Shown: piece by piece, positions 1-8,518 of the stretch | Position numbering within the stretch: the first letter of the stretch is position 1 | How the letters are laid out: every line of letters starts with the position of its first letter | Origin: RGIG5472 sp051867615 | Lineage (GTDB): Bacteria; Bacillota; Clostridia; Oscillospirales; Oscillospiraceae | DNA length: 44,841 nucleotides | Direction of reading: 5' to 3' | Assembly: GCA_051867615.1 (NCBI GenBank) | Contig: JBJDYU010000050.1 | Coordinates: forward strand, 1 to 44,841 | Made by a program: the position numbers and the translations under genes | The notes under the pieces: model-generated | Seen by the model: only the letters and a program-made list of their open reading frames with translations | Told to the model about the DNA's origin: nothing | The model's database searches: none

Positions 1-97
1 TTGAAAACTTCCTGTTAGCGGCTCGCTTCGCTCGATGCTTGAAGCTAAAGCTTTTTACGGGACACCTCCACCGGCAGAGCCGGTGGTTTCCGTGACC

Positions 98-131
98 AAA
101 AAAATGTCCGCCGGAGTTTCTCCGGCGGACA
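98..131 (-). terminator. Intrinsic terminator after yihA
   Basis: Read on the minus strand this is a perfect 12-bp stem (arms 105-116 and 120-131) with a 3-base loop, followed by seven T residues (98-104). It lies 27 bases past the yihA stop codon and would end the clpP-clpX-lon-yihA transcript. The remainder of bases 1-104 holds no gene. It has one small perfect 8-bp inverted repeat (CCACCGGC/GCCGGTGG) and a GC-rich stretch near base 20 built from repeated TCGC units. Confidence 0.9.
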
Positions 132-157
132 CGGGTCTATCCAAACAGCGGCCGCGC

Positions 158-748
158 TCACTGCGCCGCGGCGCTGAGGGCGGCGAGGAGCGCCTCCTTC
201 CCCGCGCCCGTTTCAGCGGAAAAGGGGATCAGCACGTCTCCCTCCGCCAGGCCCAGGGTCTCCCGGATGCGGAGGAGATTCGGCTCCACCTCGCTCTTTT
301 TCAGCTTATCCAGCTTGTTCGCCACCACGACCACGGGACAATCCGCGCCGCGGAACCAGCCGTACATGGTCTGATCGTCCGCCGTGGGCTTGTGCCTCGC
401 GTCCACGATCTGCACCCCCAGAGTGATAAGCCCCTGGCTCTGGAAATAGCTCTCCATGAGCCGGCCCCAGCGCTCCCGCTCGGCCTGAGAGACCTTGGCA
501 TAGCCATAGCCCGGCAGGTCCACGAAGTAGAGCTTTTCGTCGATGAGGAAGTAGTTGATCTGGGCGGTCTTGCCGGGGGTGGCCCCCACCCGGGCGAAAT
601 TCTTCCGCCCCAGCAGCCGGTTGATGACGGAGGACTTGCCCACGTTGGAGCGGCCCGCGAACACGATCTGGGGCCGCCCGTCCCGCAAAAACTGCTTCTC
701 GGACGCGGCGGAGCGCACGAATTCCGCCCGGTTATAGTTGACGGCCAT
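158..748 (-). CDS. yihA: Ribosome biogenesis GTPase YihA/YsxC (EngB)
   Basis: A 196-residue TRAFAC-class GTPase that, in this family, assists late assembly of the 50S ribosomal subunit in the cytoplasm. All GTPase motifs are visible: G1 GRSNVGKS (32-39), a G2 threonine near 61, G3 DLPG (77-80), G4 NKLD (144-147) and G5 SAETG (177-181). The length is normal for the family. The start is set by TAAGGAGG directly upstream, which overlaps the lon stop codon (gap 9 bases), so translation is probably coupled to lon. Position after clpX-lon is the usual Firmicute arrangement. It is the last gene before the terminator at 98-131. Confidence 0.97.
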   Translation of the reverse strand: MAVNYNRAEFVRSAASEKQFLRDGRPQIVFAGRSNVGKSSVINRLLGRKNFARVGATPGKTAQINYFLIDEKLYFVDLPGYGYAKVSQAERERWGRLMESYFQSQGLITLGVQIVDARHKPTADDQTMYGWFRGADCPVVVVANKLDKLKKSEVEPNLLRIRETLGLAEGDVLIPFSAETGAGKEALLAALSAAAQ

Positions 749-757
749 AGCGCCTCC

Positions 758-3166
758 TTACTGCATCAGCCCCGCGGCGGAGGAGCGGGTCTTTTTCTCC
801 TCCCGGCGCGCGGCGGGCTTCTGTCCCTCGATCCCGTCCTCCCAGCAGATGGCCCGGCGCAGCACCTCGTCCACGCTCTCCACCAGATGGAAGGTCAGCG
901 CCTCGCGCACCGTGGGGTCGATCTCCGCGAGATCCTTTTCATTTTCCTTCGGGACCAGCACCTCCCGCACGCCGCCGCGCTTGGCGGCCATGGTCTTTTC
1001 CTTCAGCCCGCCGATGGCCAGCACACGGCCCCGCAGGGTGACTTCGCCCGTCATGGCCACGTCGCCCCGCACGGGACGGCCCGTGAAGGCGGAGAGCAGG
1101 GCGGTGGTGATGGCGATGCCGGCAGAGGGGCCGTCCTTGGGCACGGCGCCCTCGGGGAAGTGGATGTGCACGTCCTTTTTCTTATAGAAATCCGGGGCCA
1201 GACCGAAGCGGTCGGCGCGGCTGCGGATAACGGTCATGGCGGCGGAGCAGGACTCCTTCATCACGTCGCCCAGATTGCCGGTCAGCTCCAGCTTGCCGGT
1301 TCCGTCCATGACGCAGGCCTCTACCTGCAGCACCTCGCCGCCGGCCTCCGTCCAGGCGAGACCGTTCACCAGACCCACCTGCCCCACAGGGGACAGCTTC
1401 TCCGCCCGGCAGCGCGGCGCGCCCAGCAGCCCCTCCAGGTCTTTTTCCGCCACGCTGACGCGCTTGCGCCCATCCTCCACCAGCCGCACCGCCGCCTTGC
1501 GGCAGACGCGGGCCAGCTGGCGCTCCAGCACACGGACGCCGGATTCCTTGGTGTAGCGCTCGATGACGCCGCGGATGGCCCCGTCGGAGACGCGGAGCTG
1601 GGCCCGGGTCAACCCGTGCTCCTTCATCTGCTTCGGCAGCAGGTGGCGCTTTGCGATCTGCAGCTTTTCCTCATCCGTATAGCTGGAAAGCTCGATGACC
1701 TCCATCCGGTCCAGCAAAGGCCGGGGGATGGTGTCGAGGGTGTTGGCGGTGGTGATGAACATGACCCGGCTGAGATCCAGCGGGATCTCCAGGAAATGGT
1801 CCCTAAAGGCGCTGTTCTGCTCCCGGTCGAACACCTCCAGCAGCGCGGAGGCGGGATCGCCCCGCATATCCTGGCCCAGCTTGTCGATCTCGTCCATGAC
1901 CAGCAGCGGGTTCATGCTGCCGCTGCGGCGGATGGCGTCCACGATGCGGCCCGGCATAGCGCCGATATAGGTCTTGCGGTGGCCCCGGATGTCCGCCTCG
2001 TCATGGACGCCGCCAAGGCTCAGCCGCCCCAGCTTCCGGTTCATGGCCCGGGCCACGGAGGTTGCGATGGAGGTCTTGCCCACGCCCGGAGGGCCTACCA
2101 GGCACAATATCTGCCCGCGAAGCTCCGGATTCATCTGGCGCACCGCCACGAATTCCAGAATGCGCTCCTTCACCTTTTCAAGGCCGTAGTGGTCCTCGTC
2201 CAGTATCTTCCGGGCGGCTTTCACGTCCGCCCGCTCCTCGGTCGCCTCGTTCCAGGGCATTTCCAGACACACGTCCAGATAGTTGCGGATCACGGCGGCC
2301 TCCGCGCTGCCGAAGGGCTGCTTGGCGAGGCGGTCCACTTCCTTGAAAAGCTGCCGCTCCGTCTCCTCCGGCAGGCCCAGCTTTTTGATCTTCTCCGCGT
2401 ATTCCCGCAGCTCGGCGTTGCCGTCGTCGTCCTCCCCCAGCTCGGACTGGATCAGCCGCAGCTGCGCCCGAAGGATCTCGTCCTTCTGCCGCTCGCTGAA
2501 CTGCTGGCGTACCTGCTCCTCCAGCTCCTTTTCCAGAGACATGACCTGGGTTTCCCGCAGCAGCAGCTCGTTGACCTGCTTGAGACGCTGCAGCTGGTGC
2601 CGTTCCTCCAGCACCGCCTGCTTGTCCGTATGGCGCAGGTTCAGATGCTGGGCCAGATAGTCCGCGAGATAGCCCGGCGCGCGGCAGTCCACCACCCGGC
2701 CCATGACCTCATCCGTGAGCTTGGGGGCCAGCTCCGCGTACTCGCTGAAGATGGAGATGGTCTGGCGGAGGATGGCTTCCGTTTCCTCGCCGTCCCGGGC
2801 CTCCACCTCATACACCGGCTCCACAAAGCCCTGCAGGCAGGGCTCCGTCCCGAACAGCCCGCAGAGCCTGGCCCGCTTTACGCCCGTCACCATGACCCGC
2901 ACGGTCCGCTCGGAGATGCGCAGCACCTGCCGCACATGGGCCACGGTGCCCACGGAAAACAGGTCCCGCTCTCCCGGCTCCTGCACGCTCACCTCCCGCT
3001 GGGCGGTGAGGAAGATCTGATGGTTCCCCTCCATGGCCAGCTCCAGCGCGGCCACGGACTTCTCCCGCTCCACGTCGAAGTTCACCAGCATCTCCGGAAA
3101 CACCACCAGCCCCCGCAGGGCCAGCACCGGCATACTCATCATGTGGGAATCCATTTCCATAGTCAT
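758..3166 (-). CDS. lon: ATP-dependent protease Lon (LonA type)
   Basis: Cytoplasmic AAA+ serine protease that degrades misfolded and regulatory proteins. The 802-residue protein has the N-terminal substrate-binding domain (from about residue 10), a helical linker, an AAA+ module with Walker A GPPGVGKT near 358-365, and a C-terminal protease domain. The Ser-Lys dyad is visible as GPSAG (Ser near 681) and the lysine of GGLKEK (near 722). An in-frame start exists 38 codons upstream at 3280, but those residues are unlike Lon, and GAGGTG lies just upstream of the ATG at 3166, so that start is preferred. It is separated from clpX by a structured 134-base spacer and followed 9 bases later by yihA. 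Confidence 0.97.
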   Translation of the reverse strand: MTMEMDSHMMSMPVLALRGLVVFPEMLVNFDVEREKSVAALELAMEGNHQIFLTAQREVSVQEPGERDLFSVGTVAHVRQVLRISERTVRVMVTGVKRARLCGLFGTEPCLQGFVEPVYEVEARDGEETEAILRQTISIFSEYAELAPKLTDEVMGRVVDCRAPGYLADYLAQHLNLRHTDKQAVLEERHQLQRLKQVNELLLRETQVMSLEKELEEQVRQQFSERQKDEILRAQLRLIQSELGEDDDGNAELREYAEKIKKLGLPEETERQLFKEVDRLAKQPFGSAEAAVIRNYLDVCLEMPWNEATEERADVKAARKILDEDHYGLEKVKERILEFVAVRQMNPELRGQILCLVGPPGVGKTSIATSVARAMNRKLGRLSLGGVHDEADIRGHRKTYIGAMPGRIVDAIRRSGSMNPLLVMDEIDKLGQDMRGDPASALLEVFDREQNSAFRDHFLEIPLDLSRVMFITTANTLDTIPRPLLDRMEVIELSSYTDEEKLQIAKRHLLPKQMKEHGLTRAQLRVSDGAIRGVIERYTKESGVRVLERQLARVCRKAAVRLVEDGRKRVSVAEKDLEGLLGAPRCRAEKLSPVGQVGLVNGLAWTEAGGEVLQVEACVMDGTGKLELTGNLGDVMKESCSAAMTVIRSRADRFGLAPDFYKKKDVHIHFPEGAVPKDGPSAGIAITTALLSAFTGRPVRGDVAMTGEVTLRGRVLAIGGLKEKTMAAKRGGVREVLVPKENEKDLAEIDPTVREALTFHLVESVDEVLRRAICWEDGIEGQKPAARREEKKTRSSAAGLMQ

Positions 3167-3195
3167 TATGTAAACACCTCGTTTCGCTTTAGGTA

Positions 3196-3290
3196 AAAGA
3201 AAAGAAGGGACGCGGCGTTTTCCGCTCAGGGCGCATTCGGCCCCTCCGGCGGCGAGGCCGGAGCGAAAAACGACTCCCATCCCTTCTCTG
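3196..3290 (-). terminator. Large hairpin between clpX and lon
   Basis: On the minus strand, 3280-3286 pairs with 3204-3210 (7 bp). Inside it 3261-3271 pairs with 3217-3227 (11 positions, one G-U). A competing smaller hairpin is possible at 3244-3250/3257-3263. The 3' arm runs into a T-rich tract (3196-3206). It could be a partial terminator or processing site that separates clpX from lon expression. No separate lon promoter was identified with confidence. Confidence 0.55.
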
Positions 3291-3300
3291 CACAGCTTTT

Positions 3301-4581
3301 TCAGGAGGCGGAGGGCTGCGCGCTTTCCTCCTCCGTGCTGCGGCGCGTCAGCCGCGGCTTCTCCTCTCCCCGGACGCAGGCCGCTGTAATCTCTACAGCG
3401 GACACGGTGGGGTCGGAGGGAATCTCGTACATGATCTCCGTCAGCAGCCCCTCCATGACGGCCCGCAGGCCGCGGGCGCCGATGTTCCGCTCCACGGCCT
3501 TATCCGCCACGGCCTCCAGCGCCTCGCGGTCAAAACGCAGCTCCACGTCGTCGTAGGAAAACAGCTTCTGGTACTGCTTGACCAGGGCGTTTTTCGGCTC
3601 TGTCAGGATGCGGACCAGCTCCTCCCGGCCCAGCCCCTCCAGCGGGGCGATGACGGGCAGACGGCCCACCAGCTCCGGGATGATGCCGAACTTCAGGATA
3701 TCGTGGGGCTGGACGTCCTGCAGGATCCTGCCCACGTTGCGTTCCTTCTGGCTCTGGACATTGGACTCAAAGCCGATGCCCTTTTTGTTCATGCGGCGCT
3801 CGATGATCTTCTCGATGCCGTCGAAGGCGCCGCCGCAGATAAAGAGGATATTCTTCGTATCCACCTGAATGAACTCCTGATGGGGGTGCTTGCGGCCGCC
3901 CTGGGGCGGCACGTTGGCCACGGTGCCCTCCAGAATTTTCAGCAGCGCCTGCTGCACGCCCTCGCCGGAGACGTCCCGGGTGATGGAGGTATTCTCGCTC
4001 TTGCGGGCGATCTTGTCGATCTCGTCCACATAGATGATGCCGCGCTCCGCCAGCTCCACGTCGTAATCCGCCGCCTGCAGCAGCCGCAGCAGAATGTTCT
4101 CCACGTCGTCGCCCACATAGCCGGCCTCAGTCAGCGTGGTGGCGTCCGCGATGGCGAAGGGCACCTTCAGCACCCGGGCCAGAGTCTGGGCGAACAGGGT
4201 CTTGCCGCTGCCGGTGGGGCCGATCATGAGGATGTTGCTCTTTTGCAGCTCCACGTCCCCGCCGTCGTCGCCCATGAGGATGCGCTTATAATGGTTGTAC
4301 ACGGACACGGAAAGGGCCACCTTGGCGCTCTCCTGCCCGATGACGTACTGGTCCAGCACCGCCTTGATCTCCTGCGGCGTGGGGACCTCCCCCTCCAGCG
4401 CCTCCGCCGCGGAGGCGGGCACGCTGCGGGAGGGCAGGTTCAGGTCCTCCTCCAGAATATCCATGCAGAGCTGGACGCACTCGTCGCAGATGCGCGCGCC
4501 CGGCCCCTGGATGATGCGGCGGACCTGCTGCTCCGTCTTGCCGCAGAAAGAGCAGCGGATGGATTTCTTTTCTTCAGCCAT
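3301..4581 (-). CDS. clpX: ATP-dependent Clp protease ATP-binding subunit ClpX
   Basis: AAA+ unfoldase that feeds substrates into the ClpP chamber. The 426-residue protein starts with the C4 zinc-binding domain (Cys10, Cys13, Cys32, Cys35). It continues with Walker A GPTGSGKT (121-128), the pore loop GYVG (154-157), Walker B IIYVDEID (182-189) and the IGF loop (269-271) that docks ClpP. The frame is open further upstream, but only as antisense-frame sequence of clpP. The ATG at 4581 has GAGGAG just upstream, inside the end of clpP. The gap to clpP is 11 bases, so the two subunits are co-transcribed. Start and length match the family. Confidence 0.98.
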   Translation of the reverse strand: MAEEKKSIRCSFCGKTEQQVRRIIQGPGARICDECVQLCMDILEEDLNLPSRSVPASAAEALEGEVPTPQEIKAVLDQYVIGQESAKVALSVSVYNHYKRILMGDDGGDVELQKSNILMIGPTGSGKTLFAQTLARVLKVPFAIADATTLTEAGYVGDDVENILLRLLQAADYDVELAERGIIYVDEIDKIARKSENTSITRDVSGEGVQQALLKILEGTVANVPPQGGRKHPHQEFIQVDTKNILFICGGAFDGIEKIIERRMNKKGIGFESNVQSQKERNVGRILQDVQPHDILKFGIIPELVGRLPVIAPLEGLGREELVRILTEPKNALVKQYQKLFSYDDVELRFDREALEAVADKAVERNIGARGLRAVMEGLLTEIMYEIPSDPTVSAVEITAACVRGEEKPRLTRRSTEEESAQPSAS

Positions 4582-4592
4582 GTTTTCTCTCC

Positions 4593-5174
4593 TCAGCGCT
4601 GGTAGATGACCTTGTCGATGAGGCCGAATTCCTTCGCCTCCTCCGCGCTCATGAAATTGTCGCGCTCGCAGGCGGCGGTGACCTCCTCCACGCTGCGGCC
4701 GGTGTTCTCCGCCAGAATGGCGTTCATGCGCTTTTTGATGGTCTCCAGACGCTTGAGGTGGATGGCCATATCGGTGATCTGGCCCTGGGTGCCGGCGGAG
4801 GGCTGGTGGATCATGATCTCCGCGTTGGGCAGGGCGATGCGCTTGCCCTTGGCGCCGGCGGAGAGCAGAAACGCGCCCATGCTGGCGGCCATGCCCACGC
4901 AGATGGTGGACACGTCGCACTTGATATACTGCATGGTGTCGTAGATGGCCATGCCGTCGGTGACGCTGCCGCCGGGGCTGTTGATATACAGCTGGATATC
5001 CTTGTCAGGGTCCTGTGCCTCCAGATACAGCAGCTGGGCCACCACCAGCGACGCGGTGGTGGCGTTGACCTCCTCGCCGAGGAAGATGATGCGGTCGTTC
5101 AGAAGACGGGAGAAAATATCGTAGGAACGCTCTCCCCGGTTGGTCTGCTCCACCACATACGGTACTAAACTCAT
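4593..5174 (-). CDS. clpP: ATP-dependent Clp protease proteolytic subunit ClpP
   Basis: Serine protease subunit that forms the tetradecameric degradation chamber served by ClpX. The 193-residue protein carries the full catalytic triad: Ser98 in GMAASMG, His123 in MIHQPSAG and Asp172 in ERDNF. The start at 5174 follows AGGAGG at good spacing and gives a normal length. An in-frame upstream start at 5273 would add 33 unrelated residues. It lies downstream of tig, separated by 134 bases that include a 12-bp inverted repeat. Confidence 0.98.
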   Translation of the reverse strand: MSLVPYVVEQTNRGERSYDIFSRLLNDRIIFLGEEVNATTASLVVAQLLYLEAQDPDKDIQLYINSPGGSVTDGMAIYDTMQYIKCDVSTICVGMAASMGAFLLSAGAKGKRIALPNAEIMIHQPSAGTQGQITDMAIHLKRLETIKKRMNAILAENTGRSVEEVTAACERDNFMSAEEAKEFGLIDKVIYQR

Positions 5175-5248
5175 TGTCTTTGACCTCCTGTTTTCATTGC
5201 CGTCTCTCGCCCGATTCTCCCACAAACACACAGTTTCCGCCGATAGAA

Positions 5249-5280
5249 CAATATCATGGTAGCGCACCACCATGATATTG
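5249..5280. repeat. 12-bp inverted repeat between tig and clpP
   Basis: Perfect 12-bp arms (5249-5260 and 5269-5280, CAATATCATGGT and its complement) with an 8-base loop. There is no run of T residues, so it is a poor intrinsic terminator on either strand. It lies about 75 bases upstream of the clpP start and 28 bases after tig. It could be an operator for a clpP regulator, an mRNA-processing hairpin, or a weak terminator of tig. The sequence does not decide among these. Confidence 0.6.
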
Positions 5281-5308
5281 CCCGTCGAACTTCGTCGATT
5301 GTCTGAAA

Positions 5309-6754
5309 TTATTCCGCGTCGGCCTTCCTGGTGGTCTTCTTCGCCTTGGGCTTTTCCTCGCCCTCCGCGGTCTCGGCCTTCTTGGCGGTCTTTCTTGCCT
5401 TGGGCTTCTCCTCGCCCTCGGCGGTCTCAGCCTTCTTGGCGGACTTCTTCGCCTTGGGCTTCTCCTCGCCCTTCTCCTCGGGAGCGGCGGCCACGGCGCT
5501 GTCCACGATCAGGGCGATGGCCTTGTCGCGGCAGATCTGGCCGCGGAGCTCATAGCTCTGGACATACTGCTTGACCTGCTCCACTTCCATACCGTACTGG
5601 CCGGCGACCTTGGCGTACTCGGCCTCCACCTCTTCGTCGCTGGCATCGAGGTTCTCTTCCTTGACGACGGCTTCCAGCGCCAGCATCATGCGGACCTGCT
5701 TCTCGGCAGGGCCGACGGCCTGGGCCTTGATGCCCTCGTCGGTGGCGCCGGTATACTTCAGATACTGGTCATAGGGAATACCCTGGCTCTGCATACGCAT
5801 CTTGAAGTTCTGCATCATGGCCTCGACCTGCTCGTCGATCATGGGCTGGGGCACGTCGCACTCCATACCGTCGGCCACCTGCTCCAGCAGGCTGTCCTCA
5901 AAGGCGCGGTCCACCTGCTCCTGCCGGTCGGCGGCGATCTGCTTCTTGATGTCGGCCTTCAGCTCCTTCAGCGTCTCGAACTCGGAGACGTCCTTGGCGA
6001 ACTCGTCGTCCATCTCGGGGACTTCCTTGGCCTTGACCTCGTTGACCTTCACATGGAACACCACGGCCTTGCCGGCCAGATCCTTGGTGTAGTCTTTGGG
6101 GAAGACGATGTCGATATCCTTCTCCTCGCCGGCCTTCATGCCCACGAGCTGCTCCTCGAAGCCGGGAACGAAGCTGCCGCTGCCGATCTCCAGATCGTAG
6201 TTCTCGCCCTTGCCGCCCTCGAAAGCAACGCCGTTGTCGAAGCCCTCGAAGTCGATGACGGCGATGTCGCCATTCTGCACCTCGCGCTCCACCGTGGTGA
6301 CGCGGGTGGCGCGGTCAGCCATCTCCTGCAGGCGGGCGTTGACGTCCTCGGCGGTGACCTTCACCTCGCCCTTGACGGCGGTGAGGCCCTTGTACTGGCC
6401 CAGCTTCACCTCAGGATAGACGTAGACGGTGGCCTTGAAAGTATACCCGTTTTTGGAGATCTCAACCATCTCCACGGTGGGCTGGCCCACGGCCTTCACG
6501 TCCGCCTCCGCAATGGCCTGCATATATGCCGCGGGGAAAGACTGCTCCACTGCCTCATCATAGAAGATCTCGGCGCCATAGAGCTTTTCGATCATGGCGC
6601 GGGGCGCCTTGCCGGGGCGGAAACCGGGGATGTTCATTTTGCCGCGCAGCTTCTTATACGCGCGCTCGATAGCGGCCTCGAACTCCTCGGCGCTGACCTC
6701 CACGGTCAGAGCGACCTGATTCTTTTCCAGTTTCTCTACGTTTTTGACAGTCAT
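5309..6754 (-). CDS. tig: Trigger factor (ribosome-associated chaperone, PPIase)
   Basis: Chaperone that binds at the ribosome exit tunnel and folds nascent chains. The 481-residue protein has the N-terminal ribosome-binding signature GFRPGK (44-49), a central FKBP-type prolyl isomerase domain (about 150-240) and the helical C-terminal chaperone domain. The ATG at 6754 follows GGAGG; an upstream in-frame start is not supported. The protein is longer than usual because of a tail of about 55 residues made of three near-identical 18-residue Lys/Ala/Glu-rich units (DNA 5312-5467). It is the first gene of the tig-clpP-clpX-lon-yihA string and has its own promoter. Confidence 0.96.
   Translation of the reverse strand: MTVKNVEKLEKNQVALTVEVSAEEFEAAIERAYKKLRGKMNIPGFRPGKAPRAMIEKLYGAEIFYDEAVEQSFPAAYMQAIAEADVKAVGQPTVEMVEISKNGYTFKATVYVYPEVKLGQYKGLTAVKGEVKVTAEDVNARLQEMADRATRVTTVEREVQNGDIAVIDFEGFDNGVAFEGGKGENYDLEIGSGSFVPGFEEQLVGMKAGEEKDIDIVFPKDYTKDLAGKAVVFHVKVNEVKAKEVPEMDDEFAKDVSEFETLKELKADIKKQIAADRQEQVDRAFEDSLLEQVADGMECDVPQPMIDEQVEAMMQNFKMRMQSQGIPYDQYLKYTGATDEGIKAQAVGPAEKQVRMMLALEAVVKEENLDASDEEVEAEYAKVAGQYGMEVEQVKQYVQSYELRGQICRDKAIALIVDSAVAAAPEEKGEEKPKAKKSAKKAETAEGEEKPKARKTAKKAETAEGEEKPKAKKTTRKADAE
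5312..5467 (-). repeat. Three 54-base tandem repeats encoding the tig tail
   Basis: Units at 5414-5467, 5360-5413 and 5312-5359 (the last shortened) each encode a version of EEKPKAKK-x-AKKAETAEG. Identity between units is high at both the DNA and protein level, which is consistent with recent slippage or duplication. The encoded tail is strongly charged, low in complexity and probably disordered. Confidence 0.9.
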
Positions 6755-6802
6755 TTCACTTTTCCTCCGTTTAACTCTGATCATACATCAGTGCAGTTTA
6801 GT

Positions 6803-6831
6803 AGTATAGCACCTTTTTCTCCGGATTTCCA
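6803..6831 (-). promoter_or_regulatory. Candidate tig promoter
   Basis: Minus-strand TGGAAA (6826-6831) and TATACT (6803-6808) are 17 bases apart, about 50 bases upstream of the tig start. The -10 match is good and the -35 match moderate. Confidence 0.5.
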
Positions 6832-6843
6832 CTGTTTTTTGCA

Positions 6844-7536
6844 TCAATCTGCGATTTTTTTCGGGCGGAAACCCAGATAATCCGCCGAAACCAGGCTGAA
6901 ATCCACGCCCTCCGCCGTTCCGCGGACAGCCAGACGGTGGGACGGGCCGTGGAGGTGGCCGTAGCAGCAGCGCTTAACGCCGTAGCGCTTGAGAAGCGTC
7001 AGAATCTCCTCGCAGCGATAGCCCTGATACAGGGGCGGATAGTGGAGAAAGCATATTTTCTCCCGCTCTCCTGCCGCCTGCAGCGAGGTCTCGAGCCGTC
7101 CCAGTTCCCGCCGCAGCACCTTGTCGTTGTGAGAGCCGGCTTCCGCCTCCTCCTCGTAAAACCAGCCCCGGGTGCCGCAGAGGGCCAGCTCGCCGTAGAG
7201 CGCACAGCTGTTGTGCAGCAGCTCCAGCGTGGTGAGCCCATGGGCCTCGAAAAAGCGGCGCATCTTCGCGGCGGTGTTCCACCAGTAATCGTGGTTGCCC
7301 TTGATGATGAGCTTTTTCCCCGGCAGGGCGTCGATGAAGCGGAAGTCCGCGAGACTTTCCTCCAGACCCATGGCCCAGCTCAGGTCCCCGCAAAGCACCG
7401 TCACGTCGTCCTCCCGCAGCCCGGAAAAGCCCTCCCGGATGCGCTCGACATAATTGCTCCAGCCCTCGCCGAAGACCTCCATGGGCTTATCCGACGCGAG
7501 AGACAGGTGCAGATCCCCGATGGCGTACAGCGCCAT
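6844..7536 (-). CDS. Calcineurin-like metallophosphoesterase
   Basis: A 230-residue predicted cytoplasmic phosphohydrolase of the calcineurin-like fold with two metal ions. The five metal-site motifs occur in order: GDLH (D8, H10), GDLSWA (D51), GNHDYWW (80-86), HYPP (about 165) and GHLHG (about 193-197). It resembles the small clostridial predicted phosphohydrolases, for which the physiological substrate is unknown to me. The start follows AGGAGG. It is separated from the dipeptidase gene by 37 bases and probably forms the end of that transcript. Confidence 0.88.
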   Translation of the reverse strand: MALYAIGDLHLSLASDKPMEVFGEGWSNYVERIREGFSGLREDDVTVLCGDLSWAMGLEESLADFRFIDALPGKKLIIKGNHDYWWNTAAKMRRFFEAHGLTTLELLHNSCALYGELALCGTRGWFYEEEAEAGSHNDKVLRRELGRLETSLQAAGEREKICFLHYPPLYQGYRCEEILTLLKRYGVKRCCYGHLHGPSHRLAVRGTAEGVDFSLVSADYLGFRPKKIAD

Positions 7537-7573
7537 GCTTCGTTCCTCCTGTTTTTGTAAATGATCGGCCCGC

Positions 7574-8494
7574 TCACGCCAGCACGCGCAGCAGATTGCC
7601 GCAAAAGAGCTTATTTAGCAGCGCGTCGCTGTGATTGCGGCGCTGCAGCGCCTCATACAGCCGCGGCATATCCTGCACGCCCGTAATGCCCGCCGCGAGC
7701 TGCGAGCAGCCGTCCCAGTCTCCGCCAAGGCCCAGAATATCCTCTCCGCCCAGCTCCCAGGCCCGCTCCACATGGGCCACCAGCGCATCCATATCCGGGC
7801 GCTCGCCCACGAACGCGGCAAAGAGGTTCAGCCCCACGAAGCCCCGCCTTTCCGCCAAAGCCTTGAACTGCGCGTCCGTCAGGTTCCGGGGATGGTCGCA
7901 GAGGGCCTTTAAGTTGGAGTGGGAGGCGATGACCGGGGCGGAGGAGACCTCCATCAGGTCCCAGAAGCCCCGCTCGGAGAGGTGGGACACGTCCATGAGG
8001 ATGTGCCGCCGCTCTGCCTCCCGGACGAAATCCCGGCCCTGCGGGCTGAGTCCCCGCTCCGCCTCCCGGATGTTCGCCCCGGAGAGGGCGTTAGGGTGGT
8101 TCCAGGTCAGGTTTATCGCCCGGACGCCCCAGCTCTCCGCTTCCGCGAGAAGCCCCGGGTCGCAGTTTAACAGCTCCGCCCCCTCGATGGAGAGGAACAC
8201 CGCCGTCTTATGGGCGCGGAAGGCCGCCTCCGCCTCGGCGGCGCTGCGGCAGTGAACCGCAAGGTCGCTGTTGCGCGCAAGCTCTGAAACAAAGCGGTCA
8301 TGCTGCCGCCGGCACTCCGGCAGCAGGGCTCCGGGGGCGAAGCGCCCCGCGTCCGCGAAGATGGCGAAGACCTGCCCCGCGCAGGCGAAGGCTCCCAGCC
8401 GCTTGAAGTCCAGCTGTCCGCCGTTTTCCCGGAGGGGCGGATCGTCGCGGCGGCTGAGGGTGTCACAATGGGCGTCAAAATACGGGATAGACAT
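7574..8494 (-). CDS. Membrane dipeptidase-like protein (peptidase family M19)
   Basis: A 306-residue amidohydrolase-fold protein of the renal dipeptidase family, which cleaves dipeptides, including those with a D-residue, at a zinc centre. The metal-site motifs are visible: AHCDT near the start (H9, D11), SIEGAE (about 110), DVSHLSERG (about 190) and ASHSN (about 213). There is no signal peptide or membrane segment, so despite the family name it is probably cytoplasmic. A purine-rich AAAGGA precedes the ATG. The gene lies 24 bases after yraN. Recycling of cell-wall or scavenged dipeptides is a plausible but unproven role. Confidence 0.9.
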   Translation of the reverse strand: MSIPYFDAHCDTLSRRDDPPLRENGGQLDFKRLGAFACAGQVFAIFADAGRFAPGALLPECRRQHDRFVSELARNSDLAVHCRSAAEAEAAFRAHKTAVFLSIEGAELLNCDPGLLAEAESWGVRAINLTWNHPNALSGANIREAERGLSPQGRDFVREAERRHILMDVSHLSERGFWDLMEVSSAPVIASHSNLKALCDHPRNLTDAQFKALAERRGFVGLNLFAAFVGERPDMDALVAHVERAWELGGEDILGLGGDWDGCSQLAAGITGVQDMPRLYEALQRRNHSDALLNKLFCGNLLRVLA

Positions 8495-8518
8495 GGCTTT
8501 TTCCTTTCCCAGTCAGCG

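Noticed and set aside
35..3196. A 1,053-codon open frame on the plus strand opposite yihA and lon
   Set aside because: It is the antisense shadow of two certain genes. High G+C and biased third positions remove stop codons from the opposite frame, and the translation is low-complexity with no family.
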